Part shown: positions 1 through 8,027 of the stretch, one piece after another | How positions within the stretch are numbered: position 1 is the stretch's first letter | Layout: the number at the start of each line of letters is the position of its first letter | From: Chloroflexota bacterium | GTDB taxonomy: Bacteria; Chloroflexota; Dehalococcoidia; DSTF01; JACRBR01 | NCBI GenBank assembly: GCA_016213125.1 | Contig: JACRBR010000063.1 | Span: forward strand, 1 to 21,286 | DNA length: 21,286 bases | Reading direction: 5' to 3' | Notes under the pieces: generated by a model | What the model saw: only the letters and a program-made list of their open reading frames with translations | Databases searched by the model: none | Told to the model about the DNA's origin: nothing | Program-made: the position numbers and the translations under genes

Positions 1-1625
1 GATCCATCCTGGTCGCGTACTTCGACGATAGCACTGCCGGGCGGAACATAGAGCCGGGCGTAGTCGCCGTAGGTCCCGCCGAGCATCAGTTTTTTCGCCA
101 GCGACGGATCCCGTCCGGCTTCCCACGGAGCGAGGTTGTTAAAGTAGTCGACTGACACCGTGTTGTGCGCGGCGCCCTCGCCATCGATGCGTACGTCTAC
201 GTCGATCGACTGCTCGACAACAGCATTGAGCTTGGTGCCGTTGACGCTGGCATCGACGAGCATGATGAAGTCGCCAGCGTCGTACCGGACCTCTCCCGAC
301 AGCCCCAGCTCCCGGACCAGTGCCTGCTGCTCCTCGTCGTGCAGGTAGAGAAGCAGCTCCTTCTGCTCGCCGAGTTGCCGTAGCAGATCGAGAAACTGGC
401 TCCAGCCACCGGGACCGGGCTGGAGGGCACGATCGAGCACGTTGTGCGCGAGGAGGGCGACGAACTCCTTACGGTCTCCTTCCGGCTCGGAGGGGTCGCG
501 TGTGTACTGCTCCGTGAGGTCGAACACGTTGCTTGCGGAGGCGACGGCGTCGTATTCCGGCACCGGCACCGGCCCGGTGATAGCGAGCAGGTGCTCCAGG
601 GTGCGCACGTTGATGCCGATGACGCCATCGACCTGCGAACCACCGCCGAGCGTGTAGAAGCGCTCGGCCTCGCGCGCCGCCGTCGGGAAATCCGGGGACC
701 AGTTGGAGACGGCCAGGTTCCAGGTCACGCCGCGGAGCAGGTAGCGGTCGAGGGCCGCGGGCGGCGCATCGTACGTGCCCGTCGCGCGCATCCAGTCGAG
801 GCCGAACTCAATCGCGTCCGTGAAGTCCAGTGTCGTGATCGCGCCGCGATCCAAGCAGAGGAGGCCCACTACGCTCACGAGGCCGCCCGTGGGCAGCAGC
901 TCGGCGTTGTTGTGGGCAAGGACGAGATAGCACTTCGGGCGATCAAAGCCGAGGAATGCGGGCAGGAAACGTTCGGCCTCATCGTATGTCTCGACAAGCT
1001 CTGAAAGCCGGTCTCGGCGCGTGTCGACAGCCTCGACGGCGCCGGAGAGGGGCGGAAGGAGGGACTCTTCCGCGATGCCGCTTCGAACCGCGTCTACCGT
1101 TGTGAGGCGCTGCGCGATGACATCGAACGGCCCGCGCGTCCGGTCGAGGACCTGGAGGATCTTCTGCAGCAGGGTGCCATCGCCCTCGGCTCGGATCTGT
1201 GCCACCTGAGCGGCCGCGTCGACACCAGATGCGCCGATCACGCCCGCCTGCTCACCGATCTGGGCGAGGCCGGTGATCGCGCGCGCCTGGGTCGAGATGA
1301 GGGGCACTCGTCCACCCACCCACATCACTGGATCACGCCGCACGGTCGCGTGGGCCGACGAGAAGCTGCGTTGCGCCGCCTCGAACGCGCCGCGGGCTTC
1401 CGCCAGCTCGTCCGGTGTTGCGTCCAGCCGTTTGGTTTCCAGCACTTCCTGACCTCGCTGGAGCGATGCACGCCCCTGGTTCATCTGGCGAGCGACGATC
1501 GCCATCCGATATGTCTCGATCACGCTGAACGCGAGAAGCGCGACGATCGCCAATACCAGCAGTTGCCTGCGCCGTGTTACTCGCCCCTGCCGTTGAGGCA
1601 GGCGTTCGGTTGATGACGCGGACAA
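1..1625 (-). CDS. DUF4012 domain-containing membrane protein (3' end cut by window edge)
   Basis: This reading frame stays open from 1625 to the left edge, about 541 codons, so the C-terminus is missing. I place the start at a TTG (1625-1623), the first start codon after an in-frame TAG, with a ggag ribosome-binding sequence about ten bases before it. An RRR-flanked hydrophobic helix at about residues 20-37 makes it a single-pass inner-membrane protein with most of the chain outside. A helical stretch follows, then the DUF4012 core: a YLVLAHNNAELLPTGG-type motif near residue 230, then an NWSPDFP motif and a DGVIGIN/TGPVPVPEY motif. DUF4012 proteins are commonly encoded in capsule or exopolysaccharide clusters, but their biochemical role is not established. 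The kinase/chain-length gene nearby on the same strand fits that setting. Family assignment is firm; the exact start is less sure because TTG is unusual. Confidence 0.85.
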   Translation of the reverse strand, partial: MSASSTERLPQRQGRVTRRRQLLVLAIVALLAFSVIETYRMAIVARQMNQGRASLQRGQEVLETKRLDATPDELAEARGAFEAAQRSFSSAHATVRRDPVMWVGGRVPLISTQARAITGLAQIGEQAGVIGASGVDAAAQVAQIRAEGDGTLLQKILQVLDRTRGPFDVIAQRLTTVDAVRSGIAEESLLPPLSGAVEAVDTRRDRLSELVETYDEAERFLPAFLGFDRPKCYLVLAHNNAELLPTGGLVSVVGLLCLDRGAITTLDFTDAIEFGLDWMRATGTYDAPPAALDRYLLRGVTWNLAVSNWSPDFPTAAREAERFYTLGGGSQVDGVIGINVRTLEHLLAITGPVPVPEYDAVASASNVFDLTEQYTRDPSEPEGDRKEFVALLAHNVLDRALQPGPGGWSQFLDLLRQLGEQKELLLYLHDEEQQALVRELGLSGEVRYDAGDFIMLVDASVNGTKLNAVVEQSIDVDVRIDGEGAAHNTVSVDYFNNLAPWEAGRDPSLAKKLMLGGTYGDYARLYVPPGSAIVEVRDQDG

Positions 1626-1675
1626 GGGCGGTGGCTCCTATCCAATGTGTGCCGCGGCTCGCGCGGCCTCTCGAT

Positions 1676-2239
1676 TTAGCAGGCCCCGCCGGGGCTCAGG
1701 AGCGAAGCGCTCCGCCGTGACCGGCGGAGGCGCATCGCCAGCAGCACCAACACTGCGCCGGCTGTCAGGAGCAGGAGGGCCGTTGGCCCGATTGCATCGG
1801 GACCAGGCCCACTGCCGGTGCTGGGCAGCTCGATCGGCGCGAGGGCCGGCTGTGCCGCGCCGAGCACGACGCCGACTCTGCCGGCGACGGTGCCGCAGAT
1901 GACCTCTACCTGGATGGTGCCGGGAGTCGTACCCACATTGAGCATGGTGCGTACGACACCGGATGCGTCCGTGGTGACGTCCCGGGGTGAAACGCTGGCG
2001 GTGTTACCAGGCTGGCTGGCGACATAGGCGACGCACGCCTGGTTCGCGAGCGGATCGCCACTGGCATCACGCAGCGTCGCCGTGATAGCCACCTGCTGGC
2101 CGGGGCCGGCCGTGGTCTGTGCTGCCACGACGCTCACGCTGCCATCGGGGGGCGGGTACTGCGCGTGCGCGACTCCCGCCGTGGCGGCCATCAGGATCGT
2201 CGAAGCGACAAAGGCTGCGATCATTGTGATCCTGCGCAT
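1676..2239 (-). CDS. Secreted Ig-like protein with LPxTG-type C-terminal anchor
   Basis: A 187-residue exported protein. I chose the ATG at 2239 because a strong gaggagg sequence lies six bases upstream; an in-frame GTG at 2269 would add ten polar residues ahead of the signal peptide. Residues 1-27 form a signal peptide ending AHAQ. Residues 33-125 resemble a bacterial Ig-like (Big_1/invasin-type) beta domain: GQQVAITATLRDASGDPL, a conserved-looking Cys pair, and a TTDASGVVRT strand. The tail has LPSTGSGPGPD, then about 20 hydrophobic residues, then RLRRSRR, which is the layout of a sortase sorting signal. About 11 more residues follow, ending in Cys, which is longer than usual. It lies between the chain-length/kinase gene and the DUF4012 gene on the same strand, so a cell-surface role tied to the polysaccharide layer is plausible but inferred. 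Confidence 0.75.
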   Translation of the reverse strand: MRRITMIAAFVASTILMAATAGVAHAQYPPPDGSVSVVAAQTTAGPGQQVAITATLRDASGDPLANQACVAYVASQPGNTASVSPRDVTTDASGVVRTMLNVGTTPGTIQVEVICGTVAGRVGVVLGAAQPALAPIELPSTGSGPGPDAIGPTALLLLTAGAVLVLLAMRLRRSRRSASLLSPGGAC

Positions 2240-2320
2240 CTGTTCCTCCTCATTCTGTGTGTTGGACACCGAACGATCGGCGCCGACTTCTACCAGCGAG
2301 GACCCGGTCCCCGCTGCTAC

Positions 2321-3865
2321 TCACGCAACGTCATGCTTGCCGTTCTCACCGGGGTGGCTGAAGTCGACGACGCGCTCACCGCCACCGTGGCCGTTCGATG
2401 CAGCTGCGCCAACGGTCGCGAGGGCCGGCAAACGCCTCGGACTGTGGCCGTTCTTGCCGCCTGATCCGTCGCGGCCCCGGACCGCGTACGCGCGGTCGTA
2501 GTAGTAGTAGGACCCGTATGAGCCGCGACCACGCCGCACCTTGTTCAGGACGACGCCGAGGACGTTGGCATCGGCGCGGGCGATCGCGTGGTAGGCGGCG
2601 CGCAAGGCGCTGGCCCGCGTGCGGCCCTGTTCGACGACGAGGATCGTCGCATCGGCCTTGGCGGCCAGGATGCGGGCATCGGCCACGGCAAGCAGCGGCG
2701 AACTATCGATGACGATGAGATCGACTTTCGCCTTGATCTGTTCGATGACGGCATCGAAGCCCACCCATTCGAGAAGCTCGGTCGGGTTGGGCGGGAGCGG
2801 ACCGCTGGGGACAACGAAGAGATTCGGGTGGGTCGTGGGGATCAACGACTCGTCGTCCAGAGACGCACCGTCGAGCAGGACCGACGTCAGGCCCGTGGTG
2901 TTTTGCAGGCCGAACGCGCGGTGGAGGGTCGGGCGGCGAAGGTCGGCGTCGATCAGGGCCACGCGCTTGCCGGACTCGGCGCAGGCGAGCGCGAAGTTCG
3001 CGGAGGTGGTGGACTTGCCATCGCCGCTGTTCGCGCTGGCGACCAGGATCACGCGCGCGGGCCGGGCGATGGAGCTGAACTGAATATTGGTGCGAAGAAT
3101 CGCGTAGGTTTCCGCCTCGTGCATGGGGAGGCCGCGGGTGCTGAGGGGAATGCGGTCCTTGTCGTGGGGCAGTCGGCCCACTTCCCCGAGGGTGGGAAGG
3201 CCGGCGGCAACGTTGATGTCGTCGGAGGACTTGATGGTGTCGTCCAGGTATTCGATCAACAGCGCCAGACCGCCCGCGAGCACGATGCCCATCAGGACGG
3301 CGAGCGCCACGTTGAGGCGGAGGTTGGGCGAGATGGGCACAGACGGCACGGCGGCCGGTTCGACGACGCGCGTTGTGCCCGCGCGCGTCAGGGCATCGCT
3401 GCTTTCTTCTTGCACAAAAGTCTGCGCGACCAGATCCGCCAGGCGGGCGGCCCTTTCCGGCGACTGGTCGCTGACCGAGACGGTCACGAGCTGGGTGTCC
3501 TTGACGGCACGGGTATCGAGCTTCGACGCGAGCTCGTCGACGGTGAGGCCGGGCTCGCCGGATTGCTCCACAACGGACTCGAGGATGGGCCGCTTGGTGA
3601 TGAGCTCGCGGTATGTCTTGGTCAGGCGTTCGCTGGTGAGCACATCGCTGTACACAATCGACCCAGGCGTTTCGACCTGGTTGATGAGGAGCGTGGCGGA
3701 AGCCCGGTACGTGGGGGCGATGGTGCTGGTCACGAAGAATGCAGCGGCGCCGGCAATCGCGGCGCCGGCGATCAGCAACCACCACCAACGGCTGAGCAGC
3801 GCGAGGTAATGCGTCGCGTCGGCCGGCCGAAGGGATTCGTTCGGGATGTCATTCGTTGCACTCAT
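2321..3865 (-). CDS. Polysaccharide chain-length regulator fused to BY-type tyrosine kinase (Wzc/CpsCD-like)
   Basis: A 514-residue inner-membrane protein that would control polymer length and export of an exopolysaccharide through cycles of tyrosine autophosphorylation. The ATG at 3865 is preceded by cgagg at a good distance; upstream in-frame starts lack this. Residues 16-205 are a Wzz domain with two membrane helices (about 27-48 and 184-204) and a Pro-rich stretch just before the second. The cytoplasmic kinase follows: Walker A ANSGDGKST (278-286), Walker A' VALIDADLRRP (302-312), Walker B IVIDSSP (384-390). The tyrosine cluster YGSYYYYDRAY (450-460) is the expected autophosphorylation site. 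Unusually, it is followed by about 54 more residues rich in Gly, Asn and His; in most family members the cluster is at the very end. The gene belongs with its same-strand neighbours in an envelope block. Confidence 0.93.
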   Translation of the reverse strand: MSATNDIPNESLRPADATHYLALLSRWWWLLIAGAAIAGAAAFFVTSTIAPTYRASATLLINQVETPGSIVYSDVLTSERLTKTYRELITKRPILESVVEQSGEPGLTVDELASKLDTRAVKDTQLVTVSVSDQSPERAARLADLVAQTFVQEESSDALTRAGTTRVVEPAAVPSVPISPNLRLNVALAVLMGIVLAGGLALLIEYLDDTIKSSDDINVAAGLPTLGEVGRLPHDKDRIPLSTRGLPMHEAETYAILRTNIQFSSIARPARVILVASANSGDGKSTTSANFALACAESGKRVALIDADLRRPTLHRAFGLQNTTGLTSVLLDGASLDDESLIPTTHPNLFVVPSGPLPPNPTELLEWVGFDAVIEQIKAKVDLIVIDSSPLLAVADARILAAKADATILVVEQGRTRASALRAAYHAIARADANVLGVVLNKVRRGRGSYGSYYYYDRAYAVRGRDGSGGKNGHSPRRLPALATVGAAASNGHGGGERVVDFSHPGENGKHDVA

Positions 3866-4110
3866 GTGGCCTCGTCTTCCAGACATTGGTCGCAAATGTG
3901 CATGCCATCGACAGACCGTCAAAGCAATGCAGGGCGAAGCCTAACCGGGAGCCGCATAAGGGTTTCAAGGAAGAATGTCACCGCGAGTTCTCGACGCGGT
4001 TACAGGTCTGTCTCACAGTGCGGATCTTCGGGAGTTCCCCTGGGGCATTTCGGCGATACACGTGGCGAAGCCGCCTCTGCCGTCACTCGCGAATGGCGCG
4101 GGCGGGAGGA

Positions 4111-4122
4111 CCGCCTAGGCGG
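4111..4122. repeat. 12-bp perfect palindrome spanning a stop codon
   Basis: CCGCCTAGGCGG is a perfect inverted repeat that contains the end of the degenerate GGDEF gene, whose stop occupies 4115-4117. No T-tract follows on either strand, so I do not call it an intrinsic terminator. It may be chance in GC-rich DNA. Confidence 0.3.
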
Positions 4123-4909
4123 CGTCGTGCGATCGATGATCCATTTCCGGTTCATCGCCGGCGAGGAAGAACGGGGTGACATCCTGCAGAATGGCGCGGG
4201 TTTCATCGATGAGCCGAACGGGGTCGCTGATGTCTCCCGACACCGCGTTTCCGGCGATACGAATCTTCCAGGCATGGCCGCTGTGGCCCTGGTTCAGGGC
4301 GCCGCGCAGGGCTGCATGTAGCTGCTGTTCGGTATTTTCGAACACGAGGGGCACAACCCCGGGCGCGAGGATGGCGAGCTCGTCCGGCCGCAACGAGGCG
4401 AGCGTGTCGTAGGGGCTGAGCTGTTCGCGGAGCGCCGCGGCTACGGCGCTGAGATCTTCGCGGCTGAGGCGCTGAGGCTGGCCGCCTGGATCCTGGCGCG
4501 CGGCCTGCAGGAGGAAGACGCGAAACGAGCGGTCGCCGACTGTCGCGCGGGCGATCTCGAGATCGAGGCGATCGAGGAAGTACTGGCGGTTGTGCAGGCC
4601 GGTGCTCTCGTCGAACAGGGCCGACCAGGCGACGAGCATCTCGCGCCGGCGGGACGCACGCAGCAGGTAGGCAATGGACAGCGCGGCGAGCCCGACGGCG
4701 AGGACAGAAAACATCAGCGCGAGGCTTCCGGGCCCCGTGTACGTATCGGGGTCAAGGCCTGATGGCAGATACGGAATGGTCCATGCGAAGAACATTCCGG
4801 TGACGACCAACGCCGCGACGCGTGTGAGGCGGCTGAGTTTCAGATCGCGGAGGTAGTGCTCCTCCACCATCGTTGGATCAACGGACGAGGATTTCGGCGA
4901 AGCAGCCAT
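4115..4909 (-). CDS. Two-TM membrane protein with degenerate GGDEF domain
   Basis: A 264-residue protein starting at an ATG preceded by cggaggg. Two membrane helices (about residues 30-48 and 62-84) are joined by a short outside loop. The cytoplasmic part opens with the helix motif typical of diguanylate cyclases, D-E-S-TGLHNRQYFLDRL (100-115). The active-site hairpin, which should read GGDEF or GGEEF, reads RPDEL here (174-178, in SLRPDELAILAPG). The domain also looks short and lacks an evident I-site RxxD just before it. It is therefore unlikely to make c-di-GMP, and may instead act as a binding or scaffold domain. It is first in the minus-strand block ahead of the polysaccharide kinase, separated from it by about 250 bp, so a regulatory link to polymer production is plausible but inferred. 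The next nearby gene upstream is divergent. Confidence 0.75.
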   Translation of the reverse strand: MAASPKSSSVDPTMVEEHYLRDLKLSRLTRVAALVVTGMFFAWTIPYLPSGLDPDTYTGPGSLALMFSVLAVGLAALSIAYLLRASRRREMLVAWSALFDESTGLHNRQYFLDRLDLEIARATVGDRSFRVFLLQAARQDPGGQPQRLSREDLSAVAAALREQLSPYDTLASLRPDELAILAPGVVPLVFENTEQQLHAALRGALNQGHSGHAWKIRIAGNAVSGDISDPVRLIDETRAILQDVTPFFLAGDEPEMDHRSHDAA

Positions 4910-5242
4910 GACGCCCTCCGGCTACACGCGATGCGCTACATAGAGATTCGGCACATCCGACGCGGGCTGGGGGCCTCCCTTGGATGCGACTCTCTCAGGT
5001 TCGTTTCAGGTGGGTTGCTTGGGCGCTTCCCAGGCGGAATCGCGCCCTGGGGCTGACCGCGGAACCCTTTCGCGTGGCCACCTTGAAGCACGCCAAGCGG
5101 GACGGCCATGTCAACAACAGGGGTGACAGGGCCAAATGGCACGTTCAGGTCACGCTGAAGGGCCCTGTGGCGATGGTTCTGGCATTCGTTTGATCTCACC
5201 AGACGTCCCGGGCCACGGAATACTGTGCGGTGGAGGTGCGGA
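4910..5242. other. Divergent intergenic region (333 bp)
   Basis: This gap separates the leftward GGDEF-like gene from the rightward cupredoxin gene and must hold promoters for both. I see the two ribosome-binding sites at its ends (cggaggg for the leftward gene, ggtggagg for the rightward one). I do not see a convincing -35/-10 pair, and I recognise no riboswitch. Short inverted repeats such as agggccct near 5160 are present but too small to interpret. Confidence 0.5.
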
Positions 5243-6652
5243 ATGCGGCTGTCTCGGCGTCGGTACCTGCGTCTAGCGGCGGTGTTCAGCGCAGCCATGG
5301 CGGTCGTCATCGCGGCGCTCGTCCTGTCGCGCTGGGGCCCAACGGTCACAGCCGCCACTACGACGGTGAAAGCCGGCAGCGTCATCGGCGTGCCAGATCG
5401 CTACATCAGCCCCAACATCACGATCCAGCAGGGCGACACCGTGGAGTGGAAGCTGGCGGCCGGGCGCCACGATGTCGTGGAGTTCGCGAACGCGTTCAGG
5501 TCCCCTATGATGATCGGCAGTGGCTATACGTCCTGGTCGTGGACGTTCAACGCACCGGGGATCGTGGGCTACTACTGCTCCATCCACGCCGTCCCGAGCG
5601 AACTCGACACGAATGGCGACGGGGTGTTCACGGCAAGCGATACGCCCGACACGTACAACAACATGGTGGGTGTCGTCAACGTGCAGGCTCCCGCCACAGC
5701 GACGCCGACGGAAACATTCACGCCGGATCCCAGCTCTACGCCGGCGCCGACGGACACGCCCACGACGGTGCCCACCGCGACGAACACGGCAACACCGACC
5801 TGGACGCCGACGGCAACGGATACGCCGGGACCCAATACGGTGCCCGTAGACACCGGCAACTACTTCTTCAGCCCACGAACGATCGCCGTCCGGCCGGGCG
5901 ACACGATCAGGTGGATCAACACGAGCAATCTGCCGCACACTAGCACATCGCTCGACGGCCTATGGGATTCCGGGATCATCGCGCCCGGGGGATATTTCGA
6001 GAGGACGTTCAGCGCGGAGGGGTCGTTCAATTATGAGTGCGAGCTTCACATCGACCAGAATCAGTCGGGGCGGGTCGATGTGAAGGTAGACATTACGCCA
6101 ACGAGCACACCGGAGGGGTCGCCAACGGCGGCGACGACCGCCACAGCCACAATAGAGAACGCCACGCTCGGGCTGGCACAGGCGTCGCCCGCGGTCCCAC
6201 CCGCGCGCCCGGTGCGGGGTCCCATGACGATGAATGTGGGCATGTCCGAGTATGCCTTTGATCCCGCGGGGGTCTCGCTCTACGCAGGCGACACAGTGCG
6301 GTGGACCAACAATGGCACGATGCCGCACAACACAACCGCTAACGGAGGCGCATGGTCATCGGCGATCCTGATGCAGCCCGGCGAAAGCTACTCGTTCACG
6401 TTCAGCGCTCCCGGAACGTACGCGTACCAATGCTCGCTGCATGCCGCGCAGGGGCAGGTTGGCGTGATCGTCGTGCGAGAGGGTCTGCCGACGGCGCTTC
6501 CCGCCGCGGGCCAAGGGCCTGACGCGGGGCCCGCGGGATCGAACTGGCTCGTCATCGGGGCGTCGGCGGCGGCCATGGCCCTCGCCGCCGGCATCATGCG
6601 CGCCCGGGCAGCGCGCCGTCGCCGGGTGGTTGCCCCAGCAGACAACGTGTGA
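5243..6652 (+). CDS. Exported protein with three cupredoxin (plastocyanin-like) domains
   Basis: A 469-residue protein. The ATG at 5243 follows ggtggagg by six bases and places SRRRYLRLAA, a twin-arginine-like export motif, at the N-terminus; an in-frame GTG at 5225 is less likely. Three blue-copper folds are visible: residues about 42-148 (H76, C112, H115), 198-283 (H232, C266, H269, Q272) and 328-412 (H362, C397, H400, Q403). Domains 2 and 3 have Gln where the axial Met usually sits. Domain 1 has neither Met nor Gln; instead an EF-hand-like loop DTNGDGVFTASD (122-133) follows H115. A Thr/Pro-rich linker (150-197) joins domains 1 and 2. The tail has LPAAGQGPD, a hydrophobic helix and RARAARRRR, which should anchor it to the membrane or wall. 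The role may be electron transfer or copper binding at the surface; the partner is unknown. An MFS gene follows 7 bp downstream. Confidence 0.85.
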   Translation: MRLSRRRYLRLAAVFSAAMAVVIAALVLSRWGPTVTAATTTVKAGSVIGVPDRYISPNITIQQGDTVEWKLAAGRHDVVEFANAFRSPMMIGSGYTSWSWTFNAPGIVGYYCSIHAVPSELDTNGDGVFTASDTPDTYNNMVGVVNVQAPATATPTETFTPDPSSTPAPTDTPTTVPTATNTATPTWTPTATDTPGPNTVPVDTGNYFFSPRTIAVRPGDTIRWINTSNLPHTSTSLDGLWDSGIIAPGGYFERTFSAEGSFNYECELHIDQNQSGRVDVKVDITPTSTPEGSPTAATTATATIENATLGLAQASPAVPPARPVRGPMTMNVGMSEYAFDPAGVSLYAGDTVRWTNNGTMPHNTTANGGAWSSAILMQPGESYSFTFSAPGTYAYQCSLHAAQGQVGVIVVREGLPTALPAAGQGPDAGPAGSNWLVIGASAAAMALAAGIMRARAARRRRVVAPADNV

Positions 6653-6659
6653 AGGGCGA

Positions 6660-8012
6660 ATGGCCCATCGCCATGGTGCCGAACGCCTACGTGATAAGCG
6701 CGAGGCATGCGTCACACTGCGGCCCATGCCGGCCACGGTCGTAACGGTCACCACAGGCAGCAGCCGATCGCCAATCCGGTCGCTGCGGCATCACGATTAC
6801 GCGCTCATGTGGATCGGGCTGCTTCTTGGCAGCGCCCTGATGCCGATGCAGTTCGTCACGCAGATCCTCTTCCTTTCGGACCACGCGGGGGAGGGATCGC
6901 GGCTTATCCTGTCCGGGCTCCTCGGCGCGTCGCGAGGCGGCGCGATGCTGACGTTCAGCCTGTTCGGCGGGGCGCTGGCGGACCGATTCGACCGCCGCCG
7001 CCTGCTCATCGGGTCGCAGTCCGCAGGTCTGCTCACGGGCGCGGGCATCGCGATCGTGATGATCACGACGCCCGGCGGGCCGGTGATGACGCTCTCGCTG
7101 TTCATCGGGTTGGTGTTTCTGGCGTCGGGCCTGACGGCGATCGATGCGCCGACGAGGCTCTCGATGGTGCCGGAGTTGGTGGGGCGGGAAGATCTGCCAA
7201 ACGCCATCGCGCTGGACGCAGTCGCCATGCAGGTTGCATTCCCGCTGGGCCTGCCGTTGACCGGCGTGCTCATCGACACGATCGGATTCGGGTGGACATA
7301 CGTGGTCACGCTGGGCGCGTACGCGTCGCTCATCGCAACGGTCGCGATGATGCGATACCGGCCGTCGCGCGGGTCGCACACCCGGCGATCCTCCGTCGTC
7401 GGCGATATCCGGGAGGGCCTCTCGTACGCCCGCGTGCGGCCAGCCATCCTCTGGGTCATCGCGTTATCGTTCGCGGTTAACGGCCTCGGGTTTCCGGTGG
7501 TTGCCAACCTGGGGCCGGTGTGGACCAGCCGAATCCTCGGCCTCTCGCCGACGGGGGTGGGGTTCCTCGCGATGACGTGGGGCATCGGGTCGATGGTGGC
7601 TTCGCTGGGGATGACGAACGTCGGGCATTTCCGCGGCAAGGGGTATCTTTTGATCTCGGCGGCAGCAGGATTCGCGCTCTGCGTGGTGCTCTTCGGCTAT
7701 TCGCGGTCAGTCCCGCTGAGCGCGGTGATCAATGTCGGGCTGGGAAGCCTGCTTGCGCTCTCGGGCGTGACGGCGACCTCTCTGGTGCAGCGCGTGGTTC
7801 ACAATGACGTACAGGGGCGGGTGATGAGCCTGTTCATGATGAGCCAGGGCGTGTCGCAACTGCTGACGCTGCCGATCGGTCTGTTCGCGCAGTGGGCGAC
7901 GTTCGAGCTTACGATGCCGCTCATGGGATGGCTCTGCTTCGCTACGGTCCTCGCGATCGCGGTGAGCCAGCCATCGGTGCGTTCAGCCGGGCATCAGGCG
8001 GCCGTGGAGTAG
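6660..8012 (+). CDS. MFS transporter (MFS_3/EntS-like exporter family)
   Basis: A polytopic inner-membrane protein of about 450 residues with roughly 12 hydrophobic helices. The cytoplasmic loop motif GGALADRFDRRRLLIG is the major-facilitator motif A between helices 2 and 3, and the VNDVQGRVMS-like sequence (here VVHNDVQGRVMSLF) in the second half is typical of the MFS_3 exporters related to the enterobactin exporter EntS and macrolide efflux proteins. The substrate cannot be read from sequence. I chose the ATG at 6660 because gaaggg lies just upstream and the gene then begins 7 bp after the cupredoxin stop. The ATG at 6726, closer to the conserved region, is a real alternative. It is probably co-transcribed with the cupredoxin gene, and converges on the mutase gene 15 bp away. 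Confidence 0.85.
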   Translation: MAHRHGAERLRDKREACVTLRPMPATVVTVTTGSSRSPIRSLRHHDYALMWIGLLLGSALMPMQFVTQILFLSDHAGEGSRLILSGLLGASRGGAMLTFSLFGGALADRFDRRRLLIGSQSAGLLTGAGIAIVMITTPGGPVMTLSLFIGLVFLASGLTAIDAPTRLSMVPELVGREDLPNAIALDAVAMQVAFPLGLPLTGVLIDTIGFGWTYVVTLGAYASLIATVAMMRYRPSRGSHTRRSSVVGDIREGLSYARVRPAILWVIALSFAVNGLGFPVVANLGPVWTSRILGLSPTGVGFLAMTWGIGSMVASLGMTNVGHFRGKGYLLISAAAGFALCVVLFGYSRSVPLSAVINVGLGSLLALSGVTATSLVQRVVHNDVQGRVMSLFMMSQGVSQLLTLPIGLFAQWATFELTMPLMGWLCFATVLAIAVSQPSVRSAGHQAAVE

Positions 8013-8027
8013 GAGCCGCGCGGTCCC

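Noticed and set aside
444..1004. A 186-codon rightward frame opposite the DUF4012 gene
   Set aside because: The reverse strand gives a continuous DUF4012 protein with its motifs; this frame is the shadow.
3866..4114. Possible c-di-GMP riboswitch before the Wzc-like gene
   Set aside because: A stretch near 3935-3965 looks faintly like one on the wrong strand, but the conserved core bases do not match on either strand.
2588..4321. A 577-codon rightward frame opposite the Wzc-like gene
   Set aside because: It is antisense to a clear kinase gene, has no domain or plausible start signal, and long antisense frames are expected at this GC content.
4910..5242. Possible ZTP-like or TPP-like riboswitch (CCGCCTGGG and CTGAGA words on the minus strand)
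   Set aside because: Only short words match, the required helices are absent, and the downstream genes do not fit those ligands.
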